DNA of 55,858 bases from an uncultured Lachnospiraceae bacterium. GTDB taxonomy: Bacteria > Bacillota > Clostridia > Lachnospirales > Lachnospiraceae. The DNA lies in NCBI GenBank assembly GCA_902767015.1, contig CACXFV010000119.1, forward strand, positions 1 to 55,858, written 5' to 3'. Below the pieces are notes generated by a model that was given only the letters and a program-made list of their open reading frames with translations, did not search any database and had not been told where the DNA came from. The position numbers and the translations under genes are program-made. How positions within the stretch are numbered: position 1 is the first letter of the stretch; each line of letters opens with the position of its first letter. Shown here in pieces: positions 9,934-17,221 of this stretch.

Positions 9934-10599
9934 TTAAGTAAATAATTTATGCTCCTGCAGCTTAATGCCCGGACAATATCTTTTTAATAAATCTTCAAAT
10001 TCATCCATTTTTTCTCTGCCATGAACAGAAATGCCAAAGCATTTTTTTCCGTCAGCACCAAGCAGATCAACGATATACTCCTTACCCATGGCAAATGCCT
10101 TTGTCTGATCTCTTGTAATGACAAATCGCATTTCCTTTATATCTGAAAGCCATGCAAAACGATAATCAGGAAGATTAGCAATGGGATATGTAATTCCCAT
10201 GAAATGCTCCGTAATGATCATATGACCATATTGTACATCACCACCTGCAAAATCGCACAATGGTTTTGCCAGCATCTCACTGTCAAACAATGCTATCTGG
10301 TTCTGTGTCGTCAGGATTTTCTGCAGATTCTCCCTCACGCCTTTTGCCAAATCTCTGTTGCCTGCTCCTTTACCGGCTAACAATAGCACCAGAATAATAA
10401 ATATTCCCATACCTCCTATACAGGCGGCATAAAGTCCTCCATTATAATCTGGATTAGAAGCTCCTACCCCCAGCACAATTCCAATGAGGACAAGAAATAT
10501 CATCGCGGTGATCACCACTGCCTTCTTCTTTTCACCAAACCCTTTATTCTGTAATTCCCCTAAATTCCTTTCGTGTTGTTCTAACCAATGTGAATTCAT
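9934..10599 (-). CDS. Two-TM membrane protein of unknown function
   Basis: 221 residues. A charged N-terminal stretch (MNSHWLEQHERNLGELQ) is followed by two hydrophobic segments, about residues 27-46 (VVITAMIFLVLIGIVLGVGA) and 57-75 (LYAACIGGMGIFIILVLLLA). The C-terminal 140 residues are soluble and beta-rich, with a pattern (HMIITEHFMGI, RFAWLSDIKEMRFV) reminiscent of PH-like or bacterial YcxB-type sensor domains; this is a fold guess. I do not recognise a named family. It stands alone on the minus strand. The 288 bp upstream (10600-10887) are AT-rich and hold nothing I can identify. Confidence 0.75.
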   Translation of the reverse strand: MNSHWLEQHERNLGELQNKGFGEKKKAVVITAMIFLVLIGIVLGVGASNPDYNGGLYAACIGGMGIFIILVLLLAGKGAGNRDLAKGVRENLQKILTTQNQIALFDSEMLAKPLCDFAGGDVQYGHMIITEHFMGITYPIANLPDYRFAWLSDIKEMRFVITRDQTKAFAMGKEYIVDLLGADGKKCFGISVHGREKMDEFEDLLKRYCPGIKLQEHKLFT

Positions 10600-10887
10600 T
10601 CTGCCAATTCCTTTCCGTTAAAGAGTCATTGTCTTTTTAGACATGCTTAATTATTTTTCATTGTACAACGCCCTTGCATCATCAATGCATCATTTTTATC
10701 CCTTCTAACTTCCTTTCCTTAAAATTTGTAAATTTCATTCTTCTTGTAACTCTTTCTTGAACATTTATTGGTACCTTCATCTTCAAAATCCGGTACAATA
10801 GACCACAGTGTTTAATTCATATTATCTTTTTTAATTCAATATAAATATAATTCTTCAATATCTTCTTTTATGCAGCTGGCACAAATT

Positions 10888-11250
10888 TTATTGCGGATCA
10901 ATATTTGCAAAAATACACTTTAACGAATCATTATCTAAATATAAAAATTCAAGTTGAAGTATCATACCTGAGGGGTCCGAATCAGATGTCATCTCATATT
11001 CTATCTCAAACCCACTACCATCATCATATTCATAGAAAGTCATCTGTTCGAAATCGTAATCATCTACAAATACACCATACTCATCAACCGATTCGAAATG
11101 GTTCTTTACAACAAATTCTAAAAACTCCTCAAGATTCTCTATTTTTGATTCATCTACAATAAGTGTTACATCAGAAAAACGTTCCTCATGCAAAGCCTGT
11201 AAAATTTGTTTAAGTACCTCAATTGCCTGCAACTTTGTCTTCTGCTTCAT
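10888..11250 (-). CDS. Small acidic protein of unknown function
   Basis: About 121 residues, strongly acidic, with no membrane segment: KLQAIEVLKQILQAL helix, TLIVDESKIENLEEFLEFVV, then VDDYDFEQMTFYEYDDGSG and a terminal LKCIFANIDPQ. An upstream in-frame ATG exists at 11286, but the GGGAGG box (gggaggcagtgtattg) favours the ATG at 11250 or the GTG directly before it. It follows the 11268-11552 gene on the same strand with 17 bp between them, so they form one small operon. Small acidic proteins paired this way are often immunity-type proteins; this is only a suggestion. Confidence 0.65.
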   Translation of the reverse strand: MKQKTKLQAIEVLKQILQALHEERFSDVTLIVDESKIENLEEFLEFVVKNHFESVDEYGVFVDDYDFEQMTFYEYDDGSGFEIEYEMTSDSDPSGMILQLEFLYLDNDSLKCIFANIDPQ

Positions 11251-11267
11251 CACAATACACTGCCTCC

Positions 11268-11552
11268 CTAATAAATGATAAAACATTCTCTTTTATATCC
11301 ACATGCCACATGACCGGATAAATATATTTTCAATAAATGATCATAAAATTCTGAATGTATATATTCCGAATATCTTTTACTCTCAATTATTGAAATTGTA
11401 TTACATATCATATCAGTTTCTACAACCTGTGAAATTCCTTTATCCAAAATGATCATATGCATTTTATTTTGTATCTCAACTAATGGTCCCTTTTTGAGAT
11501 TAATCAGTTCTTCATTCCAAGTGCTACGTATTTCAGAATAATTATCCCTCAT
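11268..11552 (-). CDS. Small conserved-looking protein of unknown function beside a rearrangement junction
   Basis: The longest frame reaches 11741, but its first 54 codons are antisense to the sigma-factor gene and are not credible. Real-looking protein begins near 11579-11552: MRDNYSEIRSTWNEELINLK, then DMICNTISIIESKRYSEYI, EFYDHLLKIYLSGHVACGY and a short tail. At 94 residues from the ATG at 11552 it may be complete, although its ribosome site is weak. The upstream junction with the truncated sigma gene (about 11575) means its original promoter has probably been replaced. I do not recognise a named family. The acidic gene at 10888 follows it. Confidence 0.5.
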   Translation of the reverse strand: MRDNYSEIRSTWNEELINLKKGPLVEIQNKMHMIILDKGISQVVETDMICNTISIIESKRYSEYIHSEFYDHLLKIYLSGHVACGYKRECFIIY

Positions 11553-11580
11553 ATATCCACTCACATCATTCCCCCTATCT

Positions 11581-12048
11581 ATTGCAAAGAATATCCTAGG
11601 TAATGATGAAGATGCCGAAGAATGTGTTAATGATGTGTATCTAAATACATGGAACTCTATCCCACCTGCCAGACCTGCCGTATTATCTGCCTTTCTGGGG
11701 AAAATTACAAGGAATCTGGCTATTAACAGATACCGTCGCAATCATGTAAAAAAAAGAGGAAATGGGGAAATGCCCTTGATTCTTGATGAACTGGAAGAAT
11801 GTATCTCCTGTTTGGATGATGTAGAGCAGGAAATCGACAGGAAAGAACTTGTCGATGCCATTAATGACTTTTTAGACACGTTGTCACCTCAAAAAAGAAA
11901 TATTTTTATTTGCCGATATTGGTATTCAGATAGCATTTCCTTCATTGCAAAACGATATGAAATGACAGAGAGTAATGTATCTGTTACACTAAACAGGCTG
12001 CGTTCTAAACTAAAAAAATTTCTATTGGAAAGGGGCTATGAAATATGA
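11581..12048 (+). pseudogene. 5'-truncated ECF-type sigma-70 factor
   Basis: In one open frame from 11581 the protein reads IAKNILGNDEDAEECVNDVY, the middle of sigma region 2. It continues through LNTWNSIPP, the region 2 helix AFLGKITRNLAINRYR, and a region 4 helix-turn-helix (LSPQKRNIFICRYWY ... ITKRY-like IAKRYEMTESNVSVTLNRLR). The first 40-50 residues normally preceding AKNILG are missing: upstream codons (LTSFPLS) do not fit the family and belong to the neighbouring minus-strand gene region. The first start-like codon is a GTG at 11635, which would remove half of region 2. The stop overlaps the start of the downstream membrane partner as ATGA. Confidence 0.8.
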
Positions 12049-13148
12049 AAAACGAAGATTTTTTTGAAATACTTGGCGATGTAAATATTCAATTTATTGA
12101 GGAGGCTCATATGCAAAACGATAAAAAGAAAAAAATAACATGGAAAAAATGGGGTGCCATTGCGGCATGTCTGACCGTTGCAGTTCTGTCTGTTACTTTA
12201 GTCAACCGGGTATTAACCGTAAAAGATGATCCAACAGGTGCTGTCAAACCAACTTCGTTCCGTAACGATGAAACACTGTTACAAAATGACGCAGAAGAAT
12301 CAGCGGTGATGCAAGAAGAATCAAAAACATCCTCAGACATTTTAAATGATTTGAAAGATCCTACTGCGGTTCAGGAAGTGGAAGAAAAGAATACACTCTT
12401 ACAGAAGAGAATTGAGGACTTGTCATCTGGAGATAGTTTGGGTTGGATCGTATATGAAAATAGGATTTATATACAGGATTTCAATATTGACATTGACAGT
12501 TTAGAAAATAATCAGAATCAGTTAAAATTAAGCGAAAGCCTGGGAAGACCAAGTGACTTTCAAGGATTCTATCAAAACGAAGGTGATGTTGGCGGAGATG
12601 TGTATTTAGTTATCGATCATCCAGATATTATTTGTATCAAATTAGCTAACGGCGCGACAATCTGGCTGGGAGTTGAAGATGATGTAAGTTCAAATAGCGA
12701 TAGAGCAGATAATGATGTTCCGGCAGATGTGAATGGAAATTATTATGATGCAATAAGAAGTGATTCACTCAAAGGTACCCTATCGGATTTCTACGGCGGT
12801 TCCTATACGGATTCCAATGGAAGATTTACAGTTGTCCTCGTTCAAGATACACCTGCAAACAGGGAAGCAATCTGCAATGAACTAGGTATCAGCGAAAACG
12901 ATACTGTTTTTGTTGAAGGAAAATATACCTTGAAATATCTGACAGAAATACAGGATAAGATCTCAACCGCCATGCAAAAGAAAGAACTTCCGTTTGTGAC
13001 AAGATCCTGTGTGGACGAAATATCAAACTGTATCCGAATTTCTGTAACTACCGGTGATGAAACACAACTGAAAAAAATACATCAATTCGATGACATAGGC
13101 GGAGCAATAAAAGTAGATTATGTTTCCGGAGAAAGCATTTGGGAATAA
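12045..13148 (+). CDS. Membrane-anchored anti-sigma-like protein
   Basis: 367 residues. A short cytoplasmic N-terminal helix (MKNEDFFEILGDVNIQFIEE) and a basic stretch KKKKITWKKW precede one transmembrane segment, about residues 37-55 (GAIAACLTVAVLSVTLV). An extracytoplasmic part follows: a low-complexity acidic linker and mixed domain (DSLGWIVYENRIYIQDFNID, later DFYGGSYTDSNGRFTVVLVQ). The four-base ATGA overlap with the sigma gene and this topology are the usual pattern for a co-expressed regulator of the sigma factor in Lachnospiraceae; the anti-sigma role is inferred. If the sigma gene is dead, this gene has lost its partner and promoter. Confidence 0.75.
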   Translation: MKNEDFFEILGDVNIQFIEEAHMQNDKKKKITWKKWGAIAACLTVAVLSVTLVNRVLTVKDDPTGAVKPTSFRNDETLLQNDAEESAVMQEESKTSSDILNDLKDPTAVQEVEEKNTLLQKRIEDLSSGDSLGWIVYENRIYIQDFNIDIDSLENNQNQLKLSESLGRPSDFQGFYQNEGDVGGDVYLVIDHPDIICIKLANGATIWLGVEDDVSSNSDRADNDVPADVNGNYYDAIRSDSLKGTLSDFYGGSYTDSNGRFTVVLVQDTPANREAICNELGISENDTVFVEGKYTLKYLTEIQDKISTAMQKKELPFVTRSCVDEISNCIRISVTTGDETQLKKIHQFDDIGGAIKVDYVSGESIWE

Positions 13149-13213
13149 GGGTTAGACACCGATTATGTTACACTTGCAGCCAAACAACTAATCTATAGCT
13201 GAATAAAAGCAAA

Positions 13214-13265
13214 TGAGGCTGTGGCTTTAACAAGTAAGAATCAATCACTTAATGCTACAGCCTCA
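13214..13265. terminator. 12-bp stem with long loop after the sigma/anti-sigma pair
   Basis: tgaggctgtggc (13214-13225) pairs with gctacagcctca (13254-13265), with one G-U pair and a 28-base loop, followed by AAAAG. It lies 65 bp past the plus-strand stop and overlaps the broken 3' end of the minus-strand ATPase remnant. Confidence 0.5.
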
Positions 13266-13435
13266 AAAGATTGACACGCATCATCCAATGTTACCTTTTG
13301 CCGCATTGTTCCTTCCATCAGATGCTCCAACATTGTAGTTTTGCCGACCTGTCTCGGACCTACAATCAACAAGCAGCTATAATCCTCACTGATTGCCATG
13401 ATGCTTTTCTCCAGCGACCTTTTAATATATCCCAT
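13241..13435 (-). pseudogene. Remnant of a DUF4143-type AAA ATPase
   Basis: From the ATG at 13435 the frame reads MGYIKRSLEKSIMAISEDY, then LLIVGPRQVGKTTMLEHLM (Walker A) and QKVTLDDA, the standard opening of the AAA_14/DUF4143 ATP-binding proteins, which are normally about 400 residues. The frame then runs into the terminator hairpin (CQSFEAVALSD) and stops, so only the first 50 or so residues survive. No C-terminal remainder is visible nearby. Confidence 0.75.
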
Positions 13436-13583
13436 AAATGTTCTTCCGTCTAACATACGATTCAATCTTATTATAGACGAATTTGTTCCGGATATCAAAT
13501 TTTTTATCAATTTTTTCTAAAACCCTAAATCATCCAAATCAGTACAATATAAACTGCATCCTCCAAATTTCTTTTGAAATAAT

Positions 13584-14267
13584 TCATATTTTATACCCGT
13601 GCATATCGCAAGCCATGTTATCAACGCAATGCTTTGTTTCGGAATTGTCACTAATAGATAAGTTCGGAAGCTTCCTTTCAGACTGATTCTCTGAGTTTTT
13701 ATCACTCACCGCTTTTATTTCTTCGTCAACTCTCTGCATTACCTTCTTAAGTTCATCGATATTATGAAGCACATCACCGGCTTCAAGTGAATGGTTTGCC
13801 CCCTTGATGCAGTGCATCTCCAGCTGATAAGTCCTGCCTATCCTTATAATATCATCAGGCTTCGCATATGGATCATGGTCTCCATAAAAAACAAGTCCGT
13901 TACCTTTCTCTATGAAATTGCTGATATATTCCAACGGTGTAAATAATATCTGCTTAACCACAATACCCTTTTTTCGTGCATAGGCTGTTGCCACTACTGT
14001 TCCGATACTCTTCGATAAAAAGAGTATGTTATCCTCCGAGGTAATATCATAATCTGACAGTGCGGCTTCAGTTCTGGTTAAACCTTCTTTCAGAAGTTCA
14101 ACCAGCCGGCTATGGTCTTTTAATTCTTCTTTGCTCCACTGAAGCCCTGTAAAATCCGGATAAACCAGTTCATAACCATATGACTTTGCAATCTTGCCTG
14201 AATAATATAATAAAGGTCTGTCTTTGGTATATCCCACTCCGGGAAATACAACTGCTATTTTTCTCAT
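13584..14267 (-). CDS. Alpha/beta-hydrolase-fold protein in the OhrR/Gpx operon
   Basis: 227 residues. It begins MRKIAVVFPGVGYTKDRPLL, a serine-hydrolase style strand and oxyanion region. The nucleophile elbow is FLSKSIGTVVA, a variant of GxSxG with Lys before Ser. A VFYGDHDPYAK segment supplies the acid, and KGANHSLE the His. The last 40 residues (from about DKNSENQSERK) are polar and look disordered. It follows the MarR-type gene by 17 bp and is the last gene of a three-gene minus-strand operon with glutathione peroxidase. A role in handling oxidised lipids or esters fits the context but is inference. Confidence 0.8.
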   Translation of the reverse strand: MRKIAVVFPGVGYTKDRPLLYYSGKIAKSYGYELVYPDFTGLQWSKEELKDHSRLVELLKEGLTRTEAALSDYDITSEDNILFLSKSIGTVVATAYARKKGIVVKQILFTPLEYISNFIEKGNGLVFYGDHDPYAKPDDIIRIGRTYQLEMHCIKGANHSLEAGDVLHNIDELKKVMQRVDEEIKAVSDKNSENQSERKLPNLSISDNSETKHCVDNMACDMHGYKI

Positions 14268-14284
14268 TGCTAATCCTTCCTTGT

Positions 14285-14731
14285 CTATCTGTCAGATGAA
14301 TCCTGCTCTATTATGTTATACAAAAGTCTGTATAATTCCTCTGCCTCTTCTTTTTTCAAAGAAGCACTTGCTGACGCAACCTTAAGTGGGATACTCTTGC
14401 ATGCTTCTTTCAATTCATCTCCTTTTGATGTGATGCAGATCTGCGTGACACGCTCATCCTCTTTCAGCCGCTGTCTTGTCACATATCCGTTCTTCTCAAA
14501 GTTCTTAAGAAGTGGTGTCAGTGTCCCCGCGTCCAGATGAAGTATCTTCCCAAGCTCTCCGACACTGACCTTCTCTTTTTCCCATAAAACCATAAGGACA
14601 ATATATTGTGTGTATGTGAGCCCCAACGGCTTCAGATAAGGGGTATAGCTGTTCACAATCTTGCGGGCACAGGCATACAGCGGAAAGCATAGCTGATTCT
14701 CCAGTTTCAATTGTTCATAAGGTTGAGACAT
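14285..14731 (-). CDS. ohrR: MarR-family regulator, OhrR type
   Basis: 148 residues. The N terminus QLKLENQLCFPLYACARKIV carries Cys15 at the place of the peroxide-sensing cysteine of OhrR, followed by LTYTQYIVLMVLWE, the conserved Tyr pair that contacts it. The winged helix follows: VSVGELGKILHLDAGTLTPL and the wing RLKEDERVTQICIT. It sits directly after the glutathione peroxidase gene (10 bp gap) and before a hydrolase gene. A 9-bp inverted repeat upstream of the operon (15320-15343) is the probable operator, so the regulator most likely represses its own operon until oxidised. The Cys assignment is seen; the peroxide response is inferred from the family. Confidence 0.88.
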   Translation of the reverse strand: MSQPYEQLKLENQLCFPLYACARKIVNSYTPYLKPLGLTYTQYIVLMVLWEKEKVSVGELGKILHLDAGTLTPLLKNFEKNGYVTRQRLKEDERVTQICITSKGDELKEACKSIPLKVASASASLKKEEAEELYRLLYNIIEQDSSDR

Positions 14732-14741
14732 ATGTGCCTCC

Positions 14742-15284
14742 TTATATCAGATCTGCGACACACTTGGCTACTTCTTCCATCTTGGCTGTCGGCTCAAAGC
14801 GTGCAACCACGTTACCCTGCCTGTCTACCACAAATTTTGTAAAGTTCCATTTGATATCCGGATTATTTTTATAATCTTTATCAATCTTCTTCAACATTGC
14901 CCCCATAGCCAGTGCCTTTGGACCACTTCCAAATCCCTTAAATCCCTGCTGTTCCTTCAAATACTGAAACAACGGAAGTGCATTTTCTCCATTAACATCC
15001 GACTTCTTCATCTGCGGAAACTGTGTATTATACTTGAGTGTGCAGAACTCATGAATCTCGTCATCCGTTTCCGGCGTCTGACCGGCAAACTGGTTGCAAG
15101 GCACATCTACTACTTCAAAACCTTGATCATGGTATTTCTCATACATCTTTTCAATATCCTTATAATGTGGAGTAAAACCGCAACCTGTGGCTGTATTGAC
15201 GATTAATACTACCTTTCCCTCATAATCTTTCATGGAAATCTCCTCTCCATTCGGTGCCGTTACTTTGTAATCATAAAATCCCAT
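14742..15284 (-). CDS. Glutathione peroxidase-family thiol peroxidase
   Basis: 180 residues, typical for bacterial BsaA/Gpx. The peroxidatic residue is Cys35 in NTATGCGFTPHY, in place of the animal selenocysteine. The second motif DVPCNQFAGQTPETDDEI holds the Gln of the active site, and IKWNFTKFVVD holds the Trp. These enzymes in Firmicutes usually work with thioredoxin rather than glutathione. It is the first gene of the operon with the OhrR-type regulator and hydrolase. A strong AAGGAGG ribosome site stands 9 bases before the ATG. A palindromic operator candidate lies about 40-60 bp upstream. Confidence 0.95.
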   Translation of the reverse strand: MGFYDYKVTAPNGEEISMKDYEGKVVLIVNTATGCGFTPHYKDIEKMYEKYHDQGFEVVDVPCNQFAGQTPETDDEIHEFCTLKYNTQFPQMKKSDVNGENALPLFQYLKEQQGFKGFGSGPKALAMGAMLKKIDKDYKNNPDIKWNFTKFVVDRQGNVVARFEPTAKMEEVAKCVADLI

Positions 15285-15319
15285 CTGCTTCGTCCTCCTT
15301 ACTTGTCATAACACTAGCA

Positions 15320-15343
15320 TTATTGTCAGCCTAATGACAATAA
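15320..15343 (-). promoter_or_regulatory. Candidate OhrR/MarR operator
   Basis: ttattgtca and tgacaataa form a perfect 9-bp inverted repeat with a 6-bp centre, 36 bp upstream of the glutathione peroxidase start. A further partial site, ttgtcat, is at 15303-15309. Symmetric AT-rich sites of this size are typical for MarR-family dimers, and the operon encodes such a regulator. Confidence 0.6.
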
Positions 15344-15485
15344 TATAATTTAAAAAAAGTAAAAAAGTTTACATTTTATAAAATTATATATCATCAAATA
15401 TATTTTGTCAATCACCAACAACACTTTTATTTGCAACAGTTGTCCCATAATATCTTCTTTATGTCGAATAATATACTACATAATT

Positions 15486-16340
15486 TTATGTGGCAAAATT
15501 TCCCTTTTTAAATACCTGCATCATTTCGTTTGTCAGGCTATACTCCTGTGGCTGCAATTCAATTTCAGAACGCTCTACCCACTCTGCATAACGCAGCTCA
15601 TGACTATCCATTTTAATCTTGTCATCCCCTTCCACCTCGCAGAAAAATCCGGCAAGCAGGTCACAGGCCATTCCCCATGGCTGTGATTTATAATAGCGGA
15701 TGTTTTTCACCTTCAGTCCTACTTCTTCCAAAACCTCTCTCTGCACCGTCTCCTCTAACGTCTCACCGATTTCCGTAAAACCTGCCACAAGTGCATTATG
15801 ACGATATCCTGTTTGATATTTTGTCAAAAGAAGCTTATCATGATTTGTCACACCTACGATGACCGCCGGATTGATTCTTGGATAAAACACTTCTCCACAG
15901 TTTTCACATCTCATGGCCCTCTCCGATGAGTGGTGCATAAGCCTGCTGCCACATTTCCCACAGAACCGGTTGGTATCATACCACTTTGCCAGATGGATGG
16001 CCGTGAATGCCGCAAAGACATACATCTTAGGAATACCTGACAAATCTCTGATTTTCCTTATGTCTAAGTATGTAAATCCATTTACATTCTTACCATTATC
16101 TGTTGTTAAATCCATAAAATATCTCTCGTCATCAATGGAGAAAAGATACACTAATTTTCCATTATATTCGTACTCGGATACCGTTGGAAAAACACCTTTT
16201 CCTGCGTCCTCCCTCCACTTAATAAGCACGCTGTTATCCTTACATGGGATAACAAAATCTTCCTTTTTAGGAGAACAGTTCGGATAATAGTGATTATTGA
16301 ATTGATGTGGTGCAATATCCTGTATCATCATTACATTCAC
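15486..16340 (-). CDS. nudC: NADH/RNA-cap pyrophosphatase NudC
   Basis: Nudix hydrolase of 284 residues that cleaves NADH to NMNH and AMP; E. coli NudC also removes NAD caps from RNA. A zinc ribbon has Cys127, 130, 145 and 148 (FCGKCG ... CENCG). The Nudix box is GFTEIGETLEETVQREVLEE (187-206) and continues into VGL. The NudC-specific motif appears as SQPW (219-222), here followed by GMA instead of the common PFP. The N-terminal domain is divergent, as usual. In-frame ATGs at 16331 and 16328 could also serve as starts. Monocistronic, with about 150 bp upstream before the divergent promoter at 16407. Confidence 0.92.
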   Translation of the reverse strand: MNVMMIQDIAPHQFNNHYYPNCSPKKEDFVIPCKDNSVLIKWREDAGKGVFPTVSEYEYNGKLVYLFSIDDERYFMDLTTDNGKNVNGFTYLDIRKIRDLSGIPKMYVFAAFTAIHLAKWYDTNRFCGKCGSRLMHHSSERAMRCENCGEVFYPRINPAVIVGVTNHDKLLLTKYQTGYRHNALVAGFTEIGETLEETVQREVLEEVGLKVKNIRYYKSQPWGMACDLLAGFFCEVEGDDKIKMDSHELRYAEWVERSEIELQPQEYSLTNEMMQVFKKGNFAT

Positions 16341-16406
16341 CTTGCCTATTCTTTTTGTGCTTTATTATACATTTTGCCATGATGCTTGTAAAGTTCATTT
16401 CTTTTA

Positions 16407-16435
16407 TTGTAAACGAAGTCCCGTTTTGTTATAAT
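16407..16435 (+). promoter_or_regulatory. Candidate sigma-A promoter for the 16492 gene
   Basis: TTGTAA (16407-16412) and TATAAT (16430-16435) are 17 bp apart. A second TATAAT follows at 16441-16446 in a short direct repeat (ttttgttataat, tttgttataat). Transcription would begin about 45-50 bp before the GTG start. Confidence 0.5.
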
Positions 16436-16491
16436 TTTGTTATAATTTCTTTACATAAAATCAGCTTTTGAAAGACAGGTGGTGAAGCAAG

Positions 16492-16977
16492 GTGATCATT
16501 AACATTAATATGAAACAGATCGGTAAAAAAAGACAGCACATTCGTCCTGTTCCTTTAGAATATAAAAACAGCATAAAGACGATAAAGGATTTAATAGCGG
16601 AAACCGTCTCAATCCTATTGAAACAATACCAAAAAAAAACGGATGCCAGTCAATCCGGCGAATCTTTTATCCCTGATGCCATCTATTCCGAGGAAGAATT
16701 GGACGCATTAGCTGAAATTGGCCGAATATCCTTTGGAATGATGTATAACGGCAAACTCCCTGAGGAACAAAACGCCATTCAGACCGCACTGCAGGCATTT
16801 GAGGACGGCCTGATAAGAATTTTCTTAAATGATGAAGAAATCGGAGAAGATACTATCGCTATCAGGGATATTGACCTCGAAAACCCGAGATTACGACAGA
16901 CGGAAAGTATTAACCTTAGAGAGGGTGACACGATTACTTTTATCAGAATGACGTTTCTTGCAGGCAGGATGTATTAA
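16492..16977 (+). CDS. Small unknown protein upstream of the DUF4132-family gene
   Basis: 161 residues from a GTG start preceded by AGGTGG; an ATG at 16510 is possible. The first half is basic and helical (MKQIGKKRQHIRPVPLEYKN, then IKDLIAETVSILLKQYQKK). The centre, YSEEELDALAEIGRISFGMM, is a helical pair, and the end is beta-rich (DLENPRLRQTESINLREGD, then TITFIRMTFLAGRMY). It has no membrane segment. It is not a family I can name. Its position 244 bp before a giant DUF4132-type protein, on the same strand, suggests a functional pair. A 26-base hairpin directly after the stop may end part of the transcription. Confidence 0.7.
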   Translation: MIININMKQIGKKRQHIRPVPLEYKNSIKTIKDLIAETVSILLKQYQKKTDASQSGESFIPDAIYSEEELDALAEIGRISFGMMYNGKLPEEQNAIQTALQAFEDGLIRIFLNDEEIGEDTIAIRDIDLENPRLRQTESINLREGDTITFIRMTFLAGRMY

Positions 16978-17000
16978 AATGTCTTATCCAACCGGGATAA

Positions 17001-17195
17001 AGAGTGAAAAATAAATTTTTCACTCTTGTGTTTGCGGTTCAAATGGACAAGCAAGCTTGTCCACTTGAACCTTGGTGACAAACATGAGATTTATAGTACG
17101 CGAAGAAAGCAATTGCAGATTGAGCCTGCTCAAATGCGCAATTATTCTCTGAGCGGGAATATCATAAACGAATTTATTAAATTCGTTTACGATAT
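17001..17195. repeat. Cluster of four consecutive inverted repeats
   Basis: Between the 161-residue gene and the DUF4132 gene lie four hairpins in a row. 17001-17026 has 12-bp perfect arms and a T-rich 3' arm, and may be a terminator. 17036-17071 has 17-bp arms with one mismatch (ggttcaaatggacaagc). 17111-17143 is imperfect with about 15-bp arms. 17159-17195 has 17-bp arms with one mismatch (atatcataaacgaattt). The four are unrelated in sequence. A word like the second one (ggttcaagcggac) recurs at about 27442. Roles could be transcript attenuation or processing. Confidence 0.75.
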
Positions 17196-17221
17196 AATAA
17201 CATAGGAGGATTTTGTATTTT

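Noticed and set aside
11581-11741. N-terminal extension of the minus-strand frame at 11268
   Set aside because: Antisense to sigma region 2; the real protein on this strand starts near 11552.
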